NCBI GenBank assembly: GCA_029641185.1
Contig: JAPWGK010000007.1
Coordinates: 558,001-622,000, forward strand
DNA from: Pseudofabraea citricarpa
Taxonomy: Eukaryota > Ascomycota > Leotiomycetes > Helotiales > Dermateaceae
Direction: 5' to 3'
DNA: 64,000 nt
The notes beneath the pieces were generated by a model. The model saw nothing but the letters and a program-made list of their open reading frames with translations. It did no database searches and was not told where the DNA came from. Below are positions 55,217 through 64,000 of this stretch, one piece after another; position 1 is the first letter of the stretch, and every line of letters begins with the position of its first letter. The position numbers and the translations under genes were made by a program.

Positions 55217-57953
55217 CAACGGAGCTGCTGGTGGTGGTATATAAGGACAAGGAGTGCTCGCTTTGGTGAATGTGACGTCGTGCAGGTGATAGAACCAATG
55301 CGGAGATATGTTGGTTGGTCTGTTGTTCTGTTGGTTCCTTGGCCCAAGAAAGGTGGTACAGCGAGCGGAGGAGGTGATGGTGCGATAGGGTGAGAGGGGG
55401 TGAGAGATGGTATTTCTCTGTTACCCGAGCTGGGAACGGATTTCTCTTTATACTGCGATCATGTCCACCCACGCCATGTGAGCCTGAGTCACCTCCACAA
55501 CATCCATACCTGACATCCATCCATCGGCGACACCAAGTCGGGAGGGCACCGGAGTGCAAAGGTATGGTGAAGGGCATGGCATGGGTAAACTGCAAGCCAC
55601 CGACCGCCAAGTTGCCCATATCTCTCATCCTAGCGAGCTGCCACGTCGCTTCGCTATTGGCCGCCCTTCATGTATTGGAGATCCTGGTCATGTCGATGAT
55701 CCCTCCGCATTCACTCACAGGAGGAGGGAGTTGGAGGGCGTATTATTAAGCCGTTTGCTGAGGTCAGTGATGAGTCGTCTCGGAGATGCTTAGGAATACA
55801 CTTATATTGCCCTCTATGCTTTCTCATAGCCATTGCACAAGAAGGCTATTGAGATTAATGCTTTGCCGAAAGCATTGCAAGCGTCACTCACGTCATTCAC
55901 TAATGTAGCAATGCAGCCAGCCCCCAGCGCTTGGTCAGAGACAACACTTCGTAAAGCGAGAGTTGGGTTGTGGAATGATGGAATGTCAACAGAGAATTGA
56001 TGAATGTCCATCGAGCCTTGCCTCTGGAGGAGTGTCAAGTCGTCGAGTCGTCGACCCACTGCAGTGGATCCCGCATAGACACTTTGGCCAACTCAAAGTC
56101 AACCTACCGCACCTTCATTACCGCCCTGATCGCTAAAGTTAAGTATTGGCGACCTATTACTCTTCGAATCTCCTATGAGCAGTTGGAGCCTCACGCTGCG
56201 TGAGAAATTTTCCCTCGTGAATAATAGCCTGCCCCTTCCGATCAACGTGGTGCCATGATACGAAAAAGACGCAATCTTCCTCGTGAAACGTGCTTGACAG
56301 AACCTTGATCAACTAGATTAGTTGGCCGCTTTACGTACTGCGTCGTCTGAGTCGGTGCCGACGCCCTGCGCAATCGACTTTGACATTATTGACATGTCCC
56401 TCTTTTTTTTTTCTTTCCCCGTCTCTACAGTAGTGCTCAGCCAAAACCAAGATGGGGGCTGCTCGAGTGACTCAAAAACAAAGCCACTGGAGGCTTGTAG
56501 TACGGCAACCTATATCGAATCCCGGTACACGGCGTTGGAAGACTACAAAAAAAAAGGTTTGAGGATTCCTTACTCCGTAGACGTCGTGATCATGGAAGGG
56601 TCTTTCGCGACCGACTTTTTGTATTACGCCCCCTTTTTTTTCTTGCCTTGTCGCATTCCGACCTACATGATGGCCTCATAAAGTCCATGCGATTTGTCAA
56701 GGAAATCATAATTCAGGCATGGCTTGACGAGCACGACATTTCGCAAGCCGCTAACCTTGTGTGCATTTCCGCAAGCTGAAGGTTTTAGAAGGATAATAGC
56801 ATGTGTGTACTACTACTCCGTGCTCGGTACGCGATCGCTTTCTAACAGCAGTACTCCGGGGTTTCTTGTTCAACGCATAGATAGAGTGAAGCAACTTAAC
56901 AGGCCGGTATTGGCACGAGCTATACAGTACCAGACAAAACCACCAAGAAGTCTGCGGTGATTTAAGACTTTTGAATCGATTAATTTGATCAGATCAGTCG
57001 TGGTTGTAAAATAGTATGCGAGAAGCCTGCGACGAGATATATTAGACAATGGTAAAGGAGTTGGTGTGTTCTGGTTGTAATTTTTCCTTCGCCGAAAAAC
57101 TCGGGGTTGGTTAGTTCTACGCGTAATCGGTTATTCCCTGCTCTCGTGGAATATCACGTGTAAATGGCATCAACGAAAAGTCTCTACTAATATGCTATAA
57201 GATGGCAGGGCTACTGTTGCGGAAACACTAAATAGCACACTTATAAAGCAGACTCTCGCTGGGTGCCTTTGTAATCAGAATGACACTGCCCCGCCAAAGA
57301 AACCTTAACCGATGATCACGAGCAAAGCTAACCTTCAACATTTCAGCAAGTTCGAGAGTTTGAATAATTCGTTTCAAACTAATTGTTGACTGGGACCTGA
57401 CTTCCATCACATGGTCACTTGACCACTAGTTAGTGTGCCTTCGGAGATAGTATATCCTCACATGACCCCCGTTTTAAGGAAGGCCCCTCATCCACTCCAC
57501 ATCCGAATCTGCTACTCTGCGTTTCCCTTCTCCCTTTGACGTTTCTTAATAGAACAGCTTATACTTACAAATATCTTTCGAGCAGTTAGATAAATGCTTT
57601 CTTTTATAGGTTGTTTTAAGACAAGAGCTCAAAGTCCTGTTAGCGAGTCTGGAGGTAGAAAACTAACAAGTTTGTATCATTTTCACACAATCACAAATAC
57701 ATATATTCTTTGGTACACATGACACATGACGCTCTTTACTGAGAGCTCGATTCTTTGCAGATAAGTAATTGGTAAACATGCGCAATCTGATTGAAATAAC
57801 GCTATTCATAGACTGAATAACTAGGTAGAGTAACTGAGTGTACAAGTGAATCAAATAACATAATCGAAATACAAACTAAGCAGAATCAGGCAATTGAACT
57901 GACGAAAGCCACTCTGACTAAGTTTCAAAATCCAATAACCTTCAGCTCGCTAC
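55217..57953. other. Long intergenic region, no supported gene
   Basis: This is 2.7 kb upstream of the arrestin gene and downstream of the APH-like gene. Frames up to 212 codons at 54990-55628 (-) are out-of-frame shadows of the arrestin start and leader. The 119-codon frame at 56322-56681 (+) passes through T-runs and has no motif. Confidence 0.5.
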
Positions 57954-59454
57954 CTACTTCTCTTCAGCATCTTTACTCTCTTCGATATCTTTGCTCTCTT
58001 TAACGTCCTTGCTCTCTTTAACGTCCTTGCTCTCCTCAGCATTCTCGATTTCTTTGATATCGTTGCTCTCTTCGGCATCCTTGCTCTCTTTAACGTCCTT
58101 GCTCTCCTCAGCATTCTCGATTTCTTTGATATCGTTGCTCTCTTCGGCATCCTTGCTCTCTTCGGCATCCTTGCTATCTTTGACATCCTTGCTCGTTTCG
58201 GCATCTGTATTCTCTTCGGTCGAGAGGTTCTCACAATTCAATATCCGTTCAATCGGTAAGCCAGGGAAGCCTCTATACGAAGTCTTCCTCATCCATTTCT
58301 CGGCAAACTCCAGTTCCAACGGGAGGCCGGCGCGAACGCAAGCATTTGAGAGGATCCATTGCCAATTTGTGCCCTCGTAAACCCATGGCCGGCGGGTATC
58401 CACAGCATAGGCAGATTCCATACGAGGATTCGTAGCTATCTTCCACTTGGGAAAATACCCAGTTCCATCCCAATCGACGATTGCGGTTATCTTTGGCCGT
58501 TGACTCACAGTAGGGTTAGTTGGGAGCGATATAAAGACATTTCTTGGAGTAACACCTCCATGTTGAAGAACAAATGGCTCATCCAGACCTGGAGTATCCA
58601 TGTCTAGTCCCAGATGTCTATTGAGTCTAGCACAATACGCCTTATAATCCTCTCGAGAGACTCGTGGTTCGACTCGAGGTGCCCATTCTGGCAGGGGCTT
58701 TCGATATAAAATAAGTGAATGTTTGCCTTCAACTCCAGTTCTCTGGACTGATTCAATATAATCTGATTCCTTTTCAGATAATAGCTTAAGGTATCCTGCA
58801 AGGTCTTCCGCAACTTGATGTCTCTGTAACATTGAAAGGTGCTCCCAAGCGTCCTGGAGTGTTCCTCCCCGAACTCGTCTGGTAATCGTAATCACCCGGT
58901 TCCATTGTGGATCAACCCAATCGTATAAGATTTCTTCTGTTGGGATTTCAGGAATATTTTTATTGACCCATCTGATTGTAGTAGCTTCGGTTGTTAATCC
59001 TACGCTCCATGGTTTAGCTTTACATATGATATCTGGACTGAGCCTCCAGATTCCATAGGTATCGCTCTTGTAGCCTGTGTATACTTGCTGTTTAGCATCT
59101 CCTCTTTGTTCAGTCACCTTAGGTTTCCTTAGGCAGTATGTTTTCTTGTTATCCACCCAGGTACAAACCGTATCAGAAGGTAAGGGTTCGTCTTCATCCT
59201 TGATCACTTGGCAATGCATCGAAGACCCAATGCTCCAGAGACCTGGAGCTCGCACTCCAACTGTATCGCTGATCCTAGGCCGCAGTGGCTTGCTGTCCTC
59301 CAGATTTAAATTTCCTTCGGTTTCGATGTAGGGATCAGGCAGGTAAGGCTCATCTATAGCGAACCGCCTGTACTTAATCAGCTTGATAGAGAGGAGAAAC
59401 TGGGTCTTAAACTTACTTCTTTAGTAATGGTTTACGCTGCATGTTAGACTGCAT
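57954..59454 (-). CDS. APH-like kinase homologue with repeat tail
   Basis: Two exons, 59454-59417 and 59367-57954, joined by a GTAAGT...TACAG intron in phase 2, give 483 aa. The fold is of the aminoglycoside-phosphotransferase/choline-kinase-like group: a Lys-bearing N-lobe, then EEILYDWVDPQWNRVI and a helical region. FVLQHGGVTPRNVFI stands where family members have H-G-D-x4-N, and KITAIVDWDGTGYFPKWKI carries the metal-binding DWD. The catalytic-loop Asp is replaced by Gly while the Asn and DWD persist, so activity is uncertain. The last ~90 residues are ESKDxx-type hexapeptide repeats. The first exon encodes only 12 residues plus a split codon; without it the first ATG would be 59219. Confidence 0.78.
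58009..58152 (-). repeat. Perfect 72-bp tandem duplication in coding sequence
   Basis: Two identical adjacent 72-bp copies (58009-58080, 58081-58152) encode 24 residues each within the ESKDxx tail of the APH-like protein. Around them (57960-58195) the 18-bp ESKDxx unit recurs in degenerate form. Perfect identity points to a recent duplication or ongoing homogenisation. Confidence 0.95.
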
Positions 59455-61593
59455 GTTGGAAAATAATTTAACTTTCCGGTTTCAGAAAAAGGTAAGAACT
59501 TATGATAAGCTGTGTCTTGCTTGGCTGTATGAAAAATAGGTATGATCTGGTGAAGATGTCTGCTTTATAAACAAATAACCAACAAAAGAAAACACTCAAA
59601 GTGTACTACAACTATAGAGAAGGCTATAAATAGATATGTCGTTGGAAAGTTCTTAGCACACCTCTTTGAGTGAATTTATAATTTTACAAAAGATCTGTAC
59701 TCTTCTTTGATGTTTTTGGTTAAATATAAGCTATCTCTTTACCTAAGCTTTACCTAACAGTCCTCTCATTTTCTGGCAATTAGTAAGATGAAACGGCCGG
59801 AAAAGGAAATCTGTAATATTGATGATCACATGATCACATGGTAACAGCCAAAGAAAAATTCAGGTCTGTTGAAGAATTTTCCACTTTTCTGCCTTTAAAT
59901 TAATGAAAGAACATGAGCGGAAATAGAAATGTACGGTTTTTATAATGCTCTTTATAATCATTAAATACTAAGAGCAGCTAACTAATAGCTCTGTTGAGCG
60001 ATCTCTAGCTTCTAGATGAATCAATACCACAACTTCATACTTGTGAAGTGAACTGAGAATAGAGGCCTGCGGATCATGATCATACTCACAAGCCGAGAAA
60101 GGCCACCCAAAAAGAAAAGGAAGACGCAAAAACTTCAAATGAATTGTGACTCCCAAATTGCTCAGAATAAACTGAACGCAACAGAAATCCTTCAGATGAT
60201 TAGAGAAAGTTATCATGATCATAATGACCCAAAAAGAGCAAGTGCTAATCCATCATCTATCCCGTCTTTCTCCTAAAAGGTGTGGTTTTACCAACAATGG
60301 CTAATTTCTATCCCTACCTGTAATCTTGCAAGCAGCTTTTCCACAAACGAGTTTATACCAAGTTAAAAGAAGAACGCGAAAACATTAGACGGCGCTATTG
60401 TTAGTAAAAGTCCCAAGAGAACAAATTCAGATATATTATGCCTGACAACAGGAACCAATCTAGCAACAGAAACCAAGTTGACAACAGGATGGACTTTCTA
60501 GGTACAAACCGCGAAAATATTAAACCGAGCCGATAGATACGCACCTTCCGGCTGGCAGGTTGTGAGGGTTGTAGAGGTTTGAGATGAGAGACCAATACGT
60601 CCAGTGTTGGAACATTGTTGAGGCTTGAGAAGACTATTTCAGAATTGGGCCAGGCACTTAAACTATGTAATACTTCCGCTTGAAATCATTGAAGGGAAGT
60701 CTAGTCAGAGACGGTTCTAGAGAGGAGGAAAATCTAAAGGGGTCCACCTCTTAGCAGGTAGTTCAGGACGTTGGGGGATTGTGAGTGTTTAGATTCTCAC
60801 CTCCAAAAAAAAGAAGCTCTATGCCAGTTCGTTCTTATGTGCTGGCAGCGAATTGAGGTGCATAGAATTTAGGTAGGTAGTAAATCAAACTGCTATTCCC
60901 ATATTTCCACACATAAATGGAAAAGCCCCTTGGCTTTTGAAAACACACAACAGAAATAGCAGCAGCGCCCAAAAAGAAAAAAAAGAAAAACACTTCTATT
61001 TCTAAGCGACAACGACGACGAAAAGATGAAGCGAGCCCCGGCCCGGTAAGCGACGTGCGTGCACGGGATATAGTTTAAGCGGACCCGAGGACCGTGCCGC
61101 GGTTCTGACAACAGGAAGATAACTGACAATAGAAGATGTAACTACAAGAAGTATAAAAGAGGTAGGTGGGGTTTATTCACGGTAGCTGGAGTTGGTATGC
61201 AACAGCGGCCGATGTAGATGCATTAGAGGGGAGACTTCTTATTGAGCCTCCCCATGTACGGAACGAATCGTCGGTTTGGTAACTAGTGGTAATACCAAAA
61301 GATCCAAGTGTTGCAACACGTCGATATTCGGTGGAATTGGAGATACCGGGTCCGGATCTTGTGAAGCGAGGAAGGAGATTTGTCAATGTGCAGTATTCAT
61401 TTGTATATCGAGTATGCCGAGAAAATTCATCCATCCATTCATGCATACCCAGGCCGGGACAACAAGCAATTGACAAAGCGGCCAACCTACACGCATCGAG
61501 CTGTACCGCAAGATAAAATTCCCCGCAAGGATCGAAAAGGGAGAGCAGATGGGTTTGCAATATTTATCGTTTCTATTGATAGTAACACTAAGT
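59455..61593. other. Intergenic region, no supported gene
   Basis: This is 2.1 kb between the APH-like start and the NDUFAF7 stop. The 59,400-60,000 part is AT-rich. Frames at 61177-61613 on both strands mirror each other without motifs. Confidence 0.55.
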
Positions 61594-63237
61594 TTATACA
61601 GTAGTAAGGACACTGGCGTTCTTGTACCAGTTCAGCAGCGGATTATCCCCGTTCTTCGTCTGCGTCTCCTCGACGAAGGCCCAGCGCTTGAGGAACTCCT
61701 CGTGCGAGAGCACTCGCGTGAGCTTGCCCGTGATGGCGCGGTACACGTTCTCCATGACGTTGAAATCGGTCGGGAAGAGGATATCAAAGTAGCCTTGGTG
61801 AACCTGCAGCACACAAGATCAGTAAACCGAGATTCTAGAAGGGGTGGACTGGGAAAAGACTCACGTAAGGTGTCGTGACAGGCACGGTCCGTCTCTGATA
61901 CCTCGTCTGCACAACCGGTGCGTTCACGCCCTCGATCGTGTCCGGCAAGTCGTGGAAATCACTCGTCACGAGCTTATGCGCGGGGAAGTACTTCTCGAGG
62001 ATGTCGAAGAACTGCATGCATCGTGTGGGGATGTACTCGGCATCACTCAGATTCGGAGCCAATGGCATGACTTTACTGAGGGCTCGCTTAATTCTGCTCT
62101 GATATAACGGGTGAGGATATTTGCCTCCGTTAGCTGCATGTCGGACGCGGAGGAAACGAGATGCAACGGGATCGAGCTCTTGAGAGTAGAACTCGTAAAA
62201 GTCGCCTTTGGCATCGATCAGCACAGTTCCCTGCATGGGCTCCTCCGTCACGGGATCGTATCGGATACAATCGTGAGAAAAGTTGTCAAATACTTCCATG
62301 GCGAGGAAGTAACACGGAGAAGGGACAAGCTGATCCCATTCGAAGATGGACTTGTTGATGATCTCGACCTTGGATGCGTGGCCTCTCGAGCTCGCATTTC
62401 GTAACAGATGGCTGGCCTGTAGACTGGCCAGGTTGGTCGAGATCTCAATGATCTTAAACTTGGTACGGTCGTAGACCGAGGGCTCGGCTTCTCTAATGTA
62501 GTCAAGGATATTCATCATGAGAGTACCGTTTCCAGCTCCCATCTCGTATATTATCAGGTCGTGGTATGGATATTGTGAGATCTTGTAGTTGGCAACCAGA
62601 TATCTGGCAATGGCCTCGCCATAGTAAGGTCTGAAGAGCTCTGTCGGTGTGTGCCAGAGTTGACGCGTCTCATTTGGTTCCTTCAGATCCAGCTTATCCT
62701 CAAATTCCGCATACCGTTGTCCCAACAGCTCGTGGAACTCAGGCTCATCCTGTAGGTTATTGAAGTCGAAAGGCTCGCCAGGCGTAAAGATAACCACCTG
62801 CTTCGCGAAGTACCCATACGAAGGATTGTATAAACTGTCTGCTCAGACGTTAGAATCTAGCACGAGTGGTGTTTCGGTATACGATACGCACCTTCAATGA
62901 AGTCCCGCGCAAGCATTTTCACCCTCCTGGGCCGTTCCCTCCTCCCTTTCAAATCTTCCGATGTGACCATTGGGTACCTGCTATACTCCTCGGACATATC
63001 CTGAGGTAGGATATCCGATCTCTGCTGCCAGTCACTTTCACCGGTCGCCATTTTCCTCCCCCTCTCTTTGACATCCGACATACATCGTCGCTGCGCATGG
63101 TGGTGTATCCGGAAAGGCAGTGAAGAATGTGAGGGTAAGGATGCACAAGCTCGATGGGTAAACAGCTGTCTGAACAACCGCGCAACAATTGGTGAGTCCA
63201 TAAGACGGTGTTTATACTTTGCGTGGTTCGTTGACAT
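61594..63237 (-). CDS. NDUFAF7-like complex I arginine methyltransferase
   Basis: This is a mitochondrial SAM-dependent methyltransferase of the MidA/DUF185 family. The human form dimethylates an arginine of the NDUFS2 subunit early in complex I assembly. Three exons (63237-62892, 62838-61865, 61803-61594) give 509 aa. The N-terminus is basic and hydroxylated (MDSPIVARLFRQLFTHRACASLP from a second ATG at 63201 is an even cleaner presequence). MLARDFIEDSLYNPSYGYF is completed across intron 1. The Rossmann SAM loop IIYEMGAGNGTL, FLAMEVFDNFSHD and VTSDFHDLPDTIEGVNAPVVQ follow. The last exon ends in a conserved FFPTDF-like segment (DILFPTDFNVM). It shares a short divergent intergenic region with the gene at 63429. 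Confidence 0.93.
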
Positions 63238-63428
63238 CCAAGCTCCGCCGCCAGACACAAGAAGACCCGGACGGCCAGGACTCGAAGTGGCCCAAGCTTC
63301 AGAATTTCAACATCCATCACAGCTGCGCGCAGCTCCCGAAACGAAACGCCATGACGAACCCCTCCCACCCTGGCACTTGCACGTACTCGACATCGCGCAT
63401 GTAATCTGCCAATTGCCATGTCACGAAA
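63238..63428. promoter_or_regulatory. Short divergent promoter, NDUFAF7 / cysteine-synthase-like
   Basis: Only 191 bp separate the two start codons. On the plus strand there is a CCAAT at 63409-63413 and an ATG immediately followed by TAA at 63399-63404. A six-codon uORF starts at 63418 and overlaps the main start. If these lie in the leader they would lower translation of the plus-strand gene; no transcription start can be placed from sequence. Confidence 0.5.
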
Positions 63429-64000
63429 ATGTCTTTGAGCAATCACCCGAAAGCCTACGGCACGGCTGTCGTGGCAGCTGCTTTCGTAGCAGGTGTTCTA
63501 CTAACGCTTGGCCTCAAAGACTTGTACCCAGATCTAGAACGACGATATCAGCGGCGCAGAGGGCAACCTTCGTCGTCGGCCGATTCACGACCAGGAAGTA
63601 CGTATCTGCCACCGGTAAAGCTCGAGGATCACACACGGTCAGCGCGACAATCCATGGTGGGAGTGGCCACACAAATCCCAGAAGGCATAGAGGGGTGCAT
63701 AGGCAATACACCACTATTCAAGATCAGGAGTCTGAGCGAAGCTACAGGATGTGTGATTTTGGGAAAGGCAGAATTTTTGAATGGCGCAGGCGGGAGCCCA
63801 AAGGATAGAGTGGCTTTGAACATGATCAGGACGGCGGAGTCGCAAGGGCTGCTGACTCCCGATCAAGGAGATACCATTTACGAGGGGACGGTTGGGAGTA
63901 CGGGTATTTCTCTTGCGACGCTGGCGAGGGCGTTGGGATATAAAGCGCATATATGTATGCCAAATGATCAGAGCACCGAGAAATCAGATCTGCTCACTCG
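63429..64000 (+). CDS. Mitochondrial cysteine-synthase-like protein, 5' part
   Basis: The frame is open from the ATG at 63429 to the window end (190 codons plus 2 nt), so the gene is cut by the window edge and no stop is visible. The first ~30 residues hold a hydrophobic helix (TAVVAAAFVAGVLLTLGL) followed by a very basic stretch (ERRYQRRRG), a signal-anchor layout. The fold-type II PLP domain then begins: GCIGNTPLFKIRSLSEATG, the cofactor-lysine region GAGGSPKDRVALNMI, and the phosphate/substrate loop EGTVGSTGISLA. This matches fungal cysteine synthase 2 and the yeast mitochondrial outer-membrane protein encoded by YGR012W (MCY1). Whether it makes cysteine in vivo is unclear even in yeast. 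It is divergent from NDUFAF7. Confidence 0.9.
   Translation, partial: MSLSNHPKAYGTAVVAAAFVAGVLLTLGLKDLYPDLERRYQRRRGQPSSSADSRPGSTYLPPVKLEDHTRSARQSMVGVATQIPEGIEGCIGNTPLFKIRSLSEATGCVILGKAEFLNGAGGSPKDRVALNMIRTAESQGLLTPDQGDTIYEGTVGSTGISLATLARALGYKAHICMPNDQSTEKSDLLT

Noticed and set aside
54809..55628. Overlapping 194- and 212-codon frames
   Set aside because: One is antisense to and the other out of frame with the alpha-arrestin gene and its leader.
63068..63808. 246-codon plus frame across the divergent promoter
   Set aside because: It spans NDUFAF7 exon 1 antisense and reads the cysteine-synthase-like gene out of frame; no motifs.

Overview
The window reads as a gene-dense segment of a filamentous ascomycete (Pezizomycotina) nuclear chromosome. 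The signs are multi-exon protein genes with short GT-AG introns (mostly 45-145 nt), GTAAGT-like donors and CTAAC-type branch sites, secreted plant cell-wall enzymes (a GH115 alpha-glucuronidase and a CBM1-CE16 esterase), a YAT-family amino-acid permease, and fungal-only families. A leotiomycete-like fungus fits the gene content, but I cannot prove a class from sequence alone. I rebuilt exon structures by hand; almost all junctions keep frame and restore known motifs.

Layout: 1-3079 has no convincing protein gene, with a weak Pol III-like signal near 1 kb. 3-8 kb has a Lys-rich nuclear-type protein (-) and a Ser/Thr-rich single-pass membrane protein (-). 9-14 kb has an amino-acid permease (-) and a Ted1/Cdc1-type metallophosphoesterase (-). 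14.5-20 kb has a GRDP-like protein with a Cys/Gly tail (+) and a DUF2235 alpha/beta hydrolase (-). 21-28 kb has a nine-exon secreted GH115 (-), with XlnR- and CreA-like sites upstream, and the fungal BuGZ/ZNF207 homologue (-). 29-37 kb has malic enzyme (+), an unknown protein with a PP1-docking-like motif (+) and a cellulose-synthase-like GT2 (-). 39-48 kb has CBM1-CE16 (+), a 1061-aa single-exon unknown (-), an RNase III-fold protein lacking its catalytic residues (+) and a protein of the family often labelled geranylgeranyl pyrophosphate synthetase (-) with a damaged-looking splice acceptor. 51-56 kb has a DUF7514 protein with an Arg/Asp tail (-) and an alpha-arrestin (-). 58-64 kb has an APH-like kinase homologue with a degenerate catalytic loop and a tandem-repeat tail (-), the complex I methyltransferase NDUFAF7 (-) and, divergently, the 5' part of a mitochondrial cysteine-synthase-like gene (+) cut by the window end.

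These are mostly independent housekeeping and accessory genes, not one cluster. The nearest functional link is xylan breakdown (GH115 plus CE16, about 15 kb apart). NDUFAF7 and the cysteine-synthase-like gene share a short divergent promoter and both point to mitochondria. I see no transposon, CRISPR array, rRNA or convincing tRNA. Simple repeats are plentiful: a (GAA)24 tract, a TGTGA array and a perfect 72-bp coding duplication.
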